From positions 434,001 to 498,000 of the forward strand of contig SAXG01000005.1 of NCBI GenBank assembly GCA_012932865.1: DNA of 64,000 bases, read 5' to 3'. The first letter of the stretch is position 1; each line of letters starts with the position of its first letter. This stretch comes from Amylostereum areolatum. Lineage: Eukaryota; Basidiomycota; Agaricomycetes; Russulales; Stereaceae. The notes beneath the pieces were generated by a model, which saw only the letters and a program-made list of their open reading frames with translations, did not search any database and was not told the DNA's origin. The translations under genes were made by a program, and so were the position numbers. Shown here in pieces: positions 42,097 through 53,601 of this stretch.

Positions 42097-44745
42097 ATGG
42101 CATCAGTCACCCCCGATGCCCTCTATGCCCAAGAGAACGTTCATCCTACCCGTCGCTCTCGGACGGCCTCGGTGTATTCGAATTCCTCGGTCGACAAGAA
42201 GGACACATCTACCCTCTCTGTCACCCCGTCTCGCTCTGCGGACCTCGCCGAACCCGATGACGTCGAACAGACACGCTTCACGGACTTTCTGCTCGGTCGC
42301 AGGACCACTATTCACGACCCAGACGCGATCGCGACCAAACGCTCCGTGTACGACGATGAAGCCATCGCTAAGCACTACTGGCCGAAGGATACCTACGAGA
42401 ACCTCCACAGGTTTGATCCTAGTGCGCGATGGAGCTACAGGGAAGAAAAGGTGCGCCCTCGTACTGATGGAAGAGACGGGATGCTGATGGAAACTCACAC
42501 AGGCGTTGGTGAGGAAGATCGACTGGCGTGTCATGCTTTGGGCCGCAGTTTCATTCTCTGCTTTGAACCTCGACCGGAACAACCTCAGTCAGGCCAACTC
42601 GGACAATATTTTGGGCGATTTGAAACTCACAACAGACGGTACGTTCGGGCTCGTCCTACGCGCGTGGGAGGGCGCTAAGACCGAGTTCCCTAGATTTCAA
42701 TTGGGCAAACAGTATATTCAGGCTTGCGTTTTTGAGCGCGGAACTTCCCTCGCAGATGGTATCCAAACGAGTAAGTGATCTGCTCTTCTGTTGGGCGTTC
42801 GTCGGAACTGACTTCGATCTCCCCACAGCTTGGACCGGATCGTTGGATTCCCATTCAGATGTGCGCCTGGAGTAAGTGACCACGATTCTGCGATTAGTCG
42901 AACCTATTAATGTTAGTGAAGGTGTCGTCACGGTAGGCCAATTTTGGCTATCAGGTCGAACTTCGTTCTTTGTTTGCCGAGCTTTGCTAGGGTACGCCCC
43001 ATTTTGACGTCTCTTGCGATAATATTCTGACAACATGTTGCAGGTTTATCCAAGGAGGGTCAGTATACCTGTCGAATTCATCCTGGCAGTCCTCTCATGC
43101 GTTCTTCGCCCTAGGTTTATTCCCGACCTAATTTTATATCTGTCCTGTGAGTGTAGCCAACCTTCGCCGTCGTCCAGCTCTCTGACACATGGTCAAAGAC
43201 TTCTACACCAAGAACGAGCTTCCCTTCCGTCTAGCTCTCTTCTGGATTTCGTCCAACGTCTGCTCTATTCTGGCTAGCTTTTTGGCCTTTGGGGTGCTTC
43301 ATTTGCGTGGAACACTCAACAAGGCGGGTTGGAGGTAAGACTTCATCGATCCGTTAACGGGTTAATAAGGCTGAACTATCATATCAGATGGCTCTTCCTT
43401 GTCGAGTGCGTCTTATCAACCAGCTCGCAGTAACTTGTGCGTACTGACAAGGATATTTCAAACAGGGGCCTCATTACACTTGTCGTGGGCCTTATTACCT
43501 TCTTCATGATGCCGCCCTCCCCAACCCAGACAAAGTCATGGTTCCGGCCGAACGGCTGGTTCACTGAACGGGAGGAGACAATAGCCGTGTCTCGCATCCT
43601 TCGAGATGATCCTACCAAGGTATGTCTTCCCCCTCGTCACGTACAATGATAGCTGCTGACAAGCTTCCTTAGGGAGACATGCACAACCGTGAAGGCCTGA
43701 CCTTAAAGCGAGTTTGGCAAGCGATTACAGATTACGACTTGTGGCCTTTGTATATCATGTGAGCCCAAAGCTTCGTTCCGTGGATGGCGACAGTATTTTG
43801 ACTGGGCCTTTCCTCGACAGTGGCATCATGTTCGGTCTCCCATCTTCACCGCCTAGCACCTACCTCACATTGTCCCTGAGGCACCTTGGGTATGTCCCCC
43901 TTTAGCTCGTTGCTACTATGCATACCCATATCTTTTTTTCTCTCCTTAGTTTCAGCACCTTCAAAACGAACCTCCTGGCCATCCCGTCACAAGCGCTTGG
44001 CATTGTGACAATGTTCGGTATCACATTTATCTCCGAACGCGTCAATGACCGGTCGTTTGTGTCCATGGCTGAAGACTTTTGGGTTCTCCCCTTCCTCATC
44101 GGCATATACTGCCTCCCCGCACAGCCCAATCCGTGGATCTACTACGTAAGTAACTTTTGCGCCCATGTCGAACTCACGGGATGCTGATAGATGGTTGTTA
44201 TAGGGTCTCGCGACAGCCTTACTTTCCTACCCCTATACGCATCCCATCCAAGTAGGCTGGTGTTCTCGAAACTCGGGCGCGGTGGCTAGTCGGACCGTGA
44301 ATGCATCCATTTACAATATGTACATCCTCAAATGAGCTCCGTTTCTCATGTCCAACAAGCTGATCTATTCTTCCAGGGCGGTTCAGGCCAGCGCCGTTAT
44401 AGCCTCCCAAATTTATCGTGCAGACGATGCACCTGATTGTATGCACCTTCGGAACCTCTTCTGCCTCGTAAAACTCATATTTTATGCAGACAAACGAGGG
44501 AATCGTACGCTTATCATCATCTCTTGTATCAACATTGGCCTACTCTATCCGGGAACAAAAGCATATTATATGTGGCGCAACCGCCAACGTGCCAAGGTTT
44601 GGGATGCCATGACCCCCGCTGTGAGTCGCCTGTTCCTTGTCACCACAACAAGAAACTAATGGACTTTTAACAGCAACGCTCTGAATACCTTGCGACAACG
44701 ACGGACCTCGGTAACCGACGATTGGACTTCAGGTTCGCGCATTAA
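42097..44745 (+). CDS. MFS transporter, anion:cation symporter (allantoate/vitamin permease) family
   Basis: Twelve-helix plasma-membrane permease of the fungal Dal5/Vht1/Fen2-type group, which carries organic anions such as allantoate, nicotinate, pantothenate or biotin. About 15 short exons, an unusually fragmented gene. The long cytosolic N-terminus (about 120 residues, Ser/Asp rich) ends KALVRKIDWRVMLWAAVSFS, written here from EEKALVRK, followed by ALNLDRNNLSQANSDN, the family signature ahead of helix 1 and 2. Further helices include FWISSNVCSILASFLAFGVL and GLITLVVGLITFFMMPPSP, the latter followed by the conserved WFTEREETIAVSRILRDDP. The end reads NRTLIIISCINIGLLYPGTK and RNRQRAKVWDAMTPAQR. 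The cargo cannot be chosen from sequence. Confidence 0.88.
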
Positions 44746-45296
44746 ATAAGTCATCAGATAGATGGAATGCGCGCGGTAGTTCACTGCACATACATACTAG
44801 TTTAGGTTTTAGGATATACATATGTAGTTGTTGCTGTTTCTTTTTGTAATACACGACCAGAAGGTTTCGTTGACAAACCGACTGGTGAACGTTGAACGTT
44901 GAACGCTTGGTCCACATCTTGCGTGTGTTGGGTAGTCAAAGTATAGTAAGCTGTCCACCTTCATGCACTATGTCCCAGTTAAAAAGCGGAGAGATCTATG
45001 GATTGCAGGTGGGTATCGCGTGCGGTAGGGATGGAGTGTGTATAGGTACATACATAATAACATAGTACATGCCTAAAAAGGTGTCGCAAATACAAAATAT
45101 CGTCAATGGTTCGTGAGTGGCGTTATAACGTTAAGGATACGGAATGCGAGATATGGACATGCGAGGAAGAGAAAGGAGAGGGTATCGAAATCCAATAGAA
45201 AGCCAAGAAGGAAGGGAAAGAACAGCATATCACTTACGGGCGAACATCACGAACATATACCACTGTCGCTAGTGTCGCCACAGGATCGCCTCGGGT
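44746..45296. other. Convergent 3' region with a heptamer repeat
   Basis: Tail-to-tail gap between the MFS gene and finger/RING member C. Contains the heptamer array at 44884-44904. No gene is supported. Confidence 0.45.
44884..44904. repeat. GTTGAAC heptamer array, three units
   Basis: GGTGAAC followed by two GTTGAAC units, 139 nt past the MFS stop codon. The unit is the reverse complement of that in the 1664 array. Confidence 0.75.
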
Positions 45297-47291
45297 TTAA
45301 GCATCTGCCTCTGCATCTCGGAGGTCCAGCCTGAGCAAGGCGAACAATAGCACCGCCGCATTACATACCGGGCAGCGCGCATTCTGCCGTACCTCGGTCT
45401 CGATACACCTAAGAAACCGTGTGCATTAGAACATATATGATACAGGATGGGTTCTAGAGCATACCCGTGACAGAACAGGTGCCCACAGACAGTTGCCGTG
45501 ATATCCTTGCAGGGGTCCACCCGACAAACACGACAGAAAAATGGCGAACGCGGTTTCGGAGACGCGCATGTGGGCGCTGGAAGTATGGACTTGGCCAAAA
45601 CAGGGACCAGGTCGATGTCGTCAGTTTCGACGAGGACTGTATGTTCGACAACGGCCGCTGTCTGGCCAATTTTTGTTGCCACGTCCACCGTTGTCACAGC
45701 CTGCACTACGGGCAAGGCTTCTGGTCCTGGCTCCGTTTCCGGTTCGAAGAAACCCACAGCGGCCTGAACAGGCTTGGGTTCTGCGAGAGGGATGGGGTCC
45801 TCCACAACTGGCGTCAAGGCCGGCTCCTTGAGGGTATCAGCTGCCTCTTCGGCTGGGGGTACAACGTCCGCAGTGGATTCGTTCACAGCATCTTCTTCCT
45901 TGACGACTTCGAGCTCCGGAGGACTTTCGCATTCGATGACCAGCCTGGGACCAGAACTGACTCGCGACCTTCGTCGAGGGGAAGGCATCGGCGTGTCACC
46001 ATCAAGCTCGAATTCGCTTAGCAAACGCGGTCGCCGCAAAGGCGTTCCGTTGAGAAGCCTGAAATCGGACAGGTCGCCCGAAGGCGTGTCGCTAGGCGTC
46101 GCCATCCTTGGGGGAGGCGTCGAGGGTGACAGGAAGGAGTTGCGAATTTGGGGTGTGTCTGCTGCCAGCAGGCCACGACGAAAAAGGTGTGTGGGATGAG
46201 TGAGCGCTGTCGGGGTAAGATCATCGTATGCTGATATCTGAACGACAGGAGTGGGGGAACCAGTTGTCGTGGCCGGGCTGAGAGAGAGGAAGGACAGGTC
46301 TTGGAGGATATCGAGTGAGCTATTGAACGACGAAAGGTCATAGTCGAGGGACGAGTCCGGGGAAATTGAAATGGGGCTGAGGACACCCGGGCTTGATGTC
46401 CTCAGAGGACTATGAATTGGGCCGGTACTGATGGCAGAGGTATCCTGATGATCCACATTTAAGAAGAGAACAACAAGGACATGTGTTGTTGGCTCACTGT
46501 AACAGCGTTGATGACGGTATCCTTCAAAGCTTCGACGAGGTGTGTGCTGGCATAATGCTGGTGCATACCATTTAGAACAATGTGATAGTAGATGAAGGTG
46601 GTGACGTACATCAATGAGCGCGGAGATCTGCTTGAACTGCTTGTTGCAAAACTCGCATTGGGGGTGGATGCCAGGGGAATTGACGTGTTTGCGGAGGTCT
46701 CTTTCGGATGGAAATTCCTTGTCGCACGCGCGACAACGCCAAACAGGATGTTGGGTGGCATTGTGCTGTGAAGGCCCTGTTCGGTATGGATAGAGTAGTG
46801 CTTCGTGGGTGTTACACACCTGTTCAAGCATATTGTGGTCTTCGAAGCCTGTCTGGCAAGGTTCACACTTGGCGTGGTTGACCGAGCTAAAGTAATGACT
46901 GTCCAGATCTTCTCGGGGTACAGAGACGCCACAGCAAAGCACACGAGGATGTTTGTCGGCTATATGCTGCTCGAATCTCCGGGTAAGCGCGGCGTCGAGG
47001 GAGTTTGAAACGCGTTGACGTACGACGTCCAAATCCTGTCGATCAAGGAAGCCTGAACCACAGCGAGCGCAGTGAGGATGACGAGCAGAAGAGCGGTAGT
47101 GTTGGTTAAGGCCTGATGGACCGTAGCACTTTGAGTTGCAGACTTGGCAAAATAGAAGGTGGACGGCGTTCATGTGCTGTGGGGAAGAAGTAAGGGAAAG
47201 TGAACGGGAAGCACGAACGGGAACTGACGCTTCGTTTTGCTTGCTTTGACTGGAAAGAGCGTGCTGGTTGGCAGTCGGTGCAGGCGGGCAT
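45297..47291 (-). CDS. C2H2 zinc-finger and RING protein (family member C)
   Basis: Third member, about 530 residues. Exon 1 is MPACTDCQPARSFQSKQAKR, and its finger is completed by SHMNAVH in exon 2. Then CQVCNSKCYGPSGLNQHYRS with H-x6-H spacing, CARCGSGFLDRQDLDV, a DSHYFSSVNHAKCEPCQTGF finger, CRACDKEFPSERDLRKHVN and CEFCNKQFKQISALID. A long Ser/Thr/Pro then Glu-rich region (about 250 residues) has no finger. The RING is CRVCRVDPCKDITATVCGHL, FCHGC (rejoined at GG|G), ARCPVC and LLFALLRLDL, ending DAEADA. The RING is closest to that of member A (shared DPC, AT.CGH.FCH). The intron in the RING is at the same position as in A and B. A start further upstream than 47291 is possible in the same frame. 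Confidence 0.8.
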
Positions 47292-48493
47292 GGCGGTGTT
47301 CGTGGTCAAGAGCATCGGAGGACGGAAAAGAGGGACATCACGATGCGCAACCAACTCGAGGCGGGTTCAAACTTCGAAAGCCACGAGGCCGCGTCCGGCC
47401 CCGACCTCTGCTCGGCGGTGTGCCCGGTGTGGGAAATAAACACAACTCACCCGACACCTTATTTTTGACCCTTTGTCCATCCCGCTCTGGAGTCTAGACT
47501 ATCTTGACGCGTTTTACCGCGGCCCAAGCTCACTGGCTCAGGCACGTTGGACACGCATCCAGTCGCCATGACGAGAGAGCAAAACGTAACCGAGAGGACA
47601 ATGGCGAACCGGAAAATTCCGCACACGTTCACGGGCTCCATCATCCTAGTCTCTTTCACAGACCCTAAAAGATCATATGCACCTTTTAGGAAGAGGGAGG
47701 ACGGTGCTGATCTATAGGCCATCATCCAGGAGCCGACTAAGCTCTATGTAACGCGGTTGAGGACGCGCAAATGGAGTAGTAAGTGCAGCATTGTATACAA
47801 CCGCTTGCTGTTCTTGTACTTATGTCCTTACTTGTAGTAAGTAGTTTGGCCGTGTCACTTGCACCATATACCGGGCACGAGGTCTTCCCGTGAGCCAGTT
47901 ATGACATGGTACGGGATACCAGCAGAAATTCATTGTCCAAGGTCGGTATCTCTCTCATTCGCCGCTCATGGATCAAACGATGACGTCATGCAATACTGTG
48001 TGTAGACCATGGCGGAGCGTCGCTTCCGTGCCGCCCACAGCACGCCAGTGTCCCCTGCTGGATGTTTGGTCTCTTATCTTGAAGCTCCTGGACATCTGGT
48101 AGCCGCTTCATACGTTTTCATGCCGTTTGTTCGCGATGGGGATGGCTCCCTGCCACCATCAGTCTCTTGCCACCTAGGTGCCAATGGTCAACTGGAGAAC
48201 ACGAGGTATGCCACTTAGGCCCATGCATTGAAATCGAGGGCCAGGCCATTCAATATCTTACTTCGGATCCGGAAGCCTCCCATTCTGCTTTACCTTTGTG
48301 GCCGACCGACGCCTCTTTGCCCAGTGGCAACGCTCATCCTGTCAGCCATGTATAAAAACCATGCCCATTCGTGCTACTCCAGCCTTTTTTCATCCTTCAT
48401 TCTGCCAATCACTGTTGATCCTAGAATCAGCAATCCCCCTCGCGCTCGCCACTCGTCCCTATAGGCCATACCTCTGCAACCTCCCTCTCAGCT
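47292..48493. other. Intergenic, 1.2 kb, promoter elements only
   Basis: Divergent region between finger/RING member C (minus) and the small basic protein gene (plus). A TATA box lies at 48351. A minus-strand frame near 47459-47725 encodes a hydrophobic stretch but has no supporting signals. Confidence 0.4.
48351..48358 (+). promoter_or_regulatory. TATA box of the small basic protein gene
   Basis: TATAAAAA lies 136 nt before the ATG at 48494. Confidence 0.55.
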
Positions 48494-49067
48494 ATGGACA
48501 ACTACTGCATCTCGCCCGCCTTACTAGAGGGAGTATGTACTGATTTATATCTCTAACCGGTTCCTATTTTAACTTGATGTTTGTATTCATAGACTTCCAA
48601 AGGACGATCTGCTACCCGCCGCTCTGCACGCACTTCCACCGGCGCTGGCACAAAGGATTATACTCCATCGCCTCTCTCTAATGTGCTCTCGGGCCAAATC
48701 CCCAAAACGAACGTCCAAAAATGGAACGAAGAGCGTACAGGCCTCCCCCGCCAAACGCGCCAACAAGTCGCCGACTAAGAAAACAAGGAGCCCCAGAAAA
48801 CAATCATCTCCACTGAAATCCACGGCTTCCAGTTCAAGCGCAAATTCTTTTCCTGTGCAGTCACTCAGCGCCCCTCCCGAACCGCTCTATTACACAAATC
48901 CATCGATGATTATCCCCGGCATCTGCGGCGAGGCAGTTGGCATCCCCTTCGCCGATGATCTGCCTAGCGGTTCTGAGTGGCTGCAAGCCGAAGGATATGT
49001 ACTGCCCGTGTCCCTTCCGGTAGACTTGGACTGGGAGCTCGGACACATGCTCAATAGACGGAATTGA
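48494..49067 (+). CDS. Hypothetical small basic protein with acidic C-terminus
   Basis: I do not recognise this gene. Exon 1 (48494-48532) encodes MDNYCISPALLEG. With the acceptor at 48602, exon 2 continues DDLLPAALHALPPALAQRII then LHRLSLMCSRAKSPKRTSKN. A long Lys/Ser/Pro stretch (SPTKKTRSPRKQSSPLKS) and a conserved-looking end (MIIPGICGEAVGIPFADDLP, ending LGHMLNRRN) complete 167 residues. The N-terminal part forms an amphipathic helix and the SP/TP-K/R repeats look like cyclin-dependent kinase sites on a nuclear protein. An alternative acceptor 8 nt upstream (CATAG|ACTTCC at 48592) keeps exon 1 in frame but shifts exon 2 into a second frame that stays open for about 60 codons. Confidence 0.6.
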
Positions 49068-49308
49068 TTCAAAACCTTCAGCTAGGTGGTAACTTATTTC
49101 TTCTTCTTCTGAACTTGTATCTCCTATGGTTGGCAAGCTCCGGTCACTCCCTCTCTTCTTTTATATCATAAATCTCCACCTATTGCTCTCACACGTACAC
49201 ACGGACCCACCGCTAGCCGGTATATCTATATCACACCTGTAATCACGTCCAGTGTGTGGGAGCAAGTTCTTCAATAAGATGAAGATGGGCGAAGCCCGGC
49301 ATAAGATC

Positions 49309-52300
49309 CTAGAGATACAATGACGACGCAAAGATGACCGAGTTCGGACGCTCGAGCATCTCCGATGCCTTTTCGAACTTTTCTTGGAGCTCTGAGTTCC
49401 CGATGACCTTCGCCGCGGCGGCCATCTGGCGAATGAGCTCTTGCAATCGACGGAACACGCGGATGAGGCTACCCTCGAACTGGTCCGTGAGCTAGGATAC
49501 CCCAAAAACCCAAAGTCAACGATCGAACAGCGGCGAGGAAAGGTGGAGAGCAACGACGCACCTTGCATGTCTCGGCAAACGACGCGCCCCGACACCATTG
49601 CACAACAGCGTCCATGAGTTCAACTTTGAACGATTGCACGTAGTCCTCCTCGACGATCGCGAGCTTGGATTCCTTGCTGACCTTGGCAATCCGTCGTGCG
49701 ATCTCTTGCATCACGCGCAATGGCGCCGCGAGCTCCTCCTTCAGTTTCGTCGCCTGTTCGCTCTACACACAATGCGCGTCGTTAGTCTCCGGAGCACAGA
49801 CTACGGCGTGAGAGCTTGCTTTTTCGGTGAAGACGAAACAGCTCAGCAGCCCGGCGCACTGTTCTGGCGACAACGGATTGAATACGCCGTTAAAGATGAG
49901 CTCGGTCAACAGCAGCTCGTCCCCCGTGCTAATCTCGCATGCCACCCGACCTTTCATGTCCACGATATCGTCCGCGGTGGTGAAGCCCAAGCGCCGAAGG
50001 ACGCGCTTGCGCGCCTTGAGCTCCTCCATCTGCAGGACATCGTGCGTTGCCTGAATCCGCTTTTTCAGCCCGCGTATGCGCTCCTGCGCCTCGCGTTTGC
50101 GGGAATAGAGCGTGTATAGCTCCGGCAGACGCGGGTCCTTGTGCAGGGGACTCGCGAACATTTTTTGCTCCATAGTTTGGATTTTCTGGATTAGGATCGG
50201 TGAGCGTGGACAAGGACATCGCGGGAGAGGGTGCGTACTTTGACGAGGGTTTTGAACTTGTCATCCGTGATCTGCATGTTCTCGATGGGATCCAGAAACC
50301 CGATGCCGTCCGGACAGCGTCTATGCACCTCGAGCACGCTCTTCCACACGGACTCGCGGGCAGAAAGCTGTCGCAAGTCTTTCGGAAGGAAGATGCGCAG
50401 GTGACTGATGCCGTCGAGGGTAGAAAGCAGGACTGGTACAACCAAAGGTTCGCCTTTTTGCCCAGAGGGACACGGCAGGACTCCTCCCGGCGTTGAGGTG
50501 ACATTATTCCGATCTTTAGGCATGATGGACCCTTGAGCACAATTGAGGAGGATATCGACAATGTACTGTTCATGGGGCGGAAGCTGGTCCACGGACGGCG
50601 TCGGCCTGTTCTATCGCACATGTCAGCTCCGCCCGTCCAAAATCGACGTGAAACGAAGAATACGAACTTTTGGTGGAAGTCGCTTCTGGTAGTTGATAAT
50701 GACGCCCCACCCAAAGTCCAAGTCTTTATGCTTGACTTTGACAAGACGACCAGGCTGCAAGAACGGAAGGCTGTAATTGGGATGGGTGATCACCTCGCGG
50801 AAGTCGGCCGACATCTGGTCCAGTTGTTGTCGATACTCGTAATACTCCGCGACGAGCTCCTCGTCGGGAACCACAATCGATACTCGAGCATTCTCTTCCT
50901 TCTTCAGCTCTGCCAGACAACCGTCAGCAACCCGAACAAATTATACTGGCGTGACAGCTCACCATCTTCGAGGACCGGAACGCCCGCACTGCTCTGGAAT
51001 TGGAAGAAGCAACGTTCGAGCATGAACTCGGGGCTGATGACCTCAATCTTCATCAGGTTGAGCACCATGTTATACCCCAGATGGAACGCAGAGTCCAGCC
51101 TGTCCGCCTCGCCCTTGATCATGTTCTTCGCCGCCGCCGGCTCGAGCTTCTCGTCGCACATCATGATGACCACGCCACGATCGTCCAACCCGCGCCGTCC
51201 CGCACGCCCGGACATCTGAATGTACTCGCCCGAGGAGAGGTCGCGGAACTCCCGTCCGTCGAACTTGCGCGTGGCGGTGAAGACGACGGTCTTCGCGGGC
51301 ATGTTGAGACCAATGGAGAATGTCTCGGTGGCGAAGAGGACCTTGATGAGACCTTCCTGGAAGAGGATCTCGATGACCTCCTTGAGGATGGGCAGCAGTC
51401 CACCGTGATGGATTCCAATGCCGCGTTTGAGGAGGGGGAGCAAGTTCACGATCTGTGGAAGGCTGCGGTCGTCCGGTGAGAGACCGGCGATGGCGTTCGT
51501 GAAGATCTTGTCTACCAAAGCCTGCTCGTCGACCGAGTTGAACTCGAACTTGGAGAGCGTCAGCGCGAGGGCCTCGCACTCGCGTTTGCTGAACGCGAAG
51601 ACAATAACAGGGTTGTAGTGCTTAAGCATGATCATGCGAATGATCTTCGAGATGTCCGAAGGGCCTACGAAAAAAAACACCGTTAACGACCCGAACACCA
51701 CTCGTCGCCTCCCGCCTAAGCTGCACACCTTTCTTGTCCCCGCCCTTCTTGCTCTTCCCCTTCCTTCCCTTCCCGCTCTTCGGGTCGGCGGGATCCTCGC
51801 CCATCTTCTCCTGCAGCATGCCCATCGCTTTGCTGAAGTTATCCTCACGGAACTCGCCCTTCTCGTTCACGACCAAGTATATGCCCTCTCCGCCCCCAGG
51901 GAACATATAGTGTTGGAGCGGTGTGGGCCGGAAGTCGGTATAGACAACGTGACACGGTTGCTCGTGGGATTTGCATATCCATTCGCAGAATTGCATCGCG
52001 TTGGGGATGGTGGCGGACAAGAAGACATAGCGGACCGAATGTGGGAGAAGGATGATGGTCTCTTCCCAGACCACGCCGCGCTCCTTGTCACGCATGTAGT
52101 GGATCTCGTCGAAGATAACCCATGCTACCTCGCGCATGATCTCGGAGCCGCGGTAGAGCATCGACCGCAAAATCTGAGGTTTGTGCGTCAGTCACCTTCA
52201 ACAAAGTAGGAGCCACGAAACACACCTCGGTAGTCATCACCAAACACGACGCCGTCGGGTTTCGGGTGACGTCCCCAGTCATAAGCCCCACGTCTCCAAA

Positions 52301-53097
52301 CTCTGCCTCCATCTCCCTATACTTTTGATTACTCAACGCCTGTCATCCCGTCAGTCCGTATCGCTAAAAGCTGCATGACCAAAAGTCGACAACGCACCTT
52401 GATAGGACTTGTGTAAATGACCCGCTGTTTGTTCTGCAACGCCTGCGCGATCGCGTACTCCGCAACGACCGTCTTGCCCGCGCTCGTATGCGCGCTCACC
52501 AGCACACTCTCGTTCCGCTGAATCGCATGCACCGACACCTCCTGGAACGGATCGAGCGTGAACTTGTACTCCCGCGCCGGCTTCGCGGGCGGGACGTGGT
52601 TCGAGATGGGTACGTAGTCGTATCCCGGTGGAACCGCGACCTGATGCCGCACCTACGCCCCCGAGAAAAAAACCCCCCCGACCCGTGGGCAAACGTATCG
52701 CAAAGATGAGAGAACGGAACTAACGCACCTGATGCCGCAATTCAAGTCTAGAACCCGCCGCCTCCGTCGTGCCCGTCAGCCCCGCGCTCGCCGCTACCTC
52801 GCGCTTCGCCTCCGTCTCAAACTCGTCCACCACGACCGGCTGAGGCGCGTCCTCGACCTCCACGCGTGCCTTCTTCGTCGATGGGCCAGCCTCGGCATTC
52901 TCCCTTTCTAATGTACCCAACGGCGATTTTGACCTTTGCGGTGATGGCGGACCCGAGGCGGCTCTGCGTTTCTTGGAGGATTTTGCGACCGGGGGAGGCG
53001 CGGGGACGTCAACATCCATAGAGTCGCCATCGGGCTCGTGATCGGATAAGTCCTCGGGAGCATCGTCTAGGAAAGAGAAAAGGTCGTCACTGCCCAT
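49309..53097 (-). CDS. MTR4: RNA exosome helicase Mtr4 (Ski2-like)
   Basis: Nuclear 3'-5' RNA helicase that feeds structured RNA to the exosome, alone or in TRAMP. Roughly 1,090 residues over about nine exons. The acidic N-terminus starts [20 protein letters not shown]. Helicase motifs: [19 protein letters not shown] (I), [11 protein letters not shown] (II, DEIH), [10 protein letters not shown] (III), [11 protein letters not shown] and [19 protein letters not shown] (V), and [15 protein letters not shown] (VI). The arch/KOW insertion is represented by [20 protein letters not shown] regions and the [18 protein letters not shown] strand. The C-terminal helical bundle ends [11 protein letters not shown] with TAG at 49309. 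The DEIH box, not DEVH as in Ski2, supports Mtr4. Confidence 0.94.
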
Positions 53098-53221
53098 GGT
53101 GTGGGTGCGTGGGTTGCTGAAGGGTCAGTCAGGACTCAGGCCTTCAGGCTTGAACAGGTTCGGGTCAAATGAAGTTAGTTGGTAGATGATACTTAGCAGA
53201 GCAAACACTAACTATTCTACG

Positions 53222-53294
53222 TCCCTGGTAGTATATCGGATTAGTACACGCGCCTGTCACGCGCGAGAGCGGGGTTCGACTCCCCGCCAGGGAG
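53222..53294 (+). tRNA. tRNA-Asp (anticodon GTC)
   Basis: Seventy-three bases fold as a complete cloverleaf without intron. Acceptor TCCCTGG pairs with CCAGGGA, followed by discriminator G. D-stem GTAT/GTAC, anticodon stem CGCGC/GCGCG around loop CTGTCAC (anticodon GTC), and T-stem CGGGG/CCCCG around TTCGACT. A Pol III terminator (TTTCTTTTT) begins one base after the discriminator. Confidence 0.97.
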
Positions 53295-53303
53295 TTTCTT
53301 TTT
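53295..53303 (+). terminator. Pol III terminator of tRNA-Asp
   Basis: TTTCTTTTT immediately after the mature 3' end; five uninterrupted T residues suffice for Pol III termination. Confidence 0.8.
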
Positions 53304-53601
53304 CCACTGTAGGCTGTCGCACCGACCGGTGACCTCGAGGCTCGTATATTTTTGAAAATTGAGAATACTGTAACTCTTCAAATACAGTCTAGAATCACCA
53401 TCGTCCATCGTGTTCCGGTAAATACAGTAATTTCAGTATGCCTCCGATTGCTGACACGGATGTGAGTCGGCACCCCGGTGGCTCGTTCAAAAAATACATT
53501 TGAGTACGAAGTACAAATGGTTACAAATGGTTACAACATCGTATGCACACTTGCGTAGAACTACCGGACCTAACGTACAACAACCCCACAACGGCTCCCA
53601 T

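Noticed and set aside
45467..46199. Plus-strand open frames opposite finger/RING member C
   Set aside because: They are antisense to the well-supported low-complexity and RING exons and have no recognisable motif.
47459..47725. Minus-strand frame with a hydrophobic stretch (possible small secreted protein)
   Set aside because: No promoter, splice or family evidence, and the start methionine is embedded in sequence without a leader.
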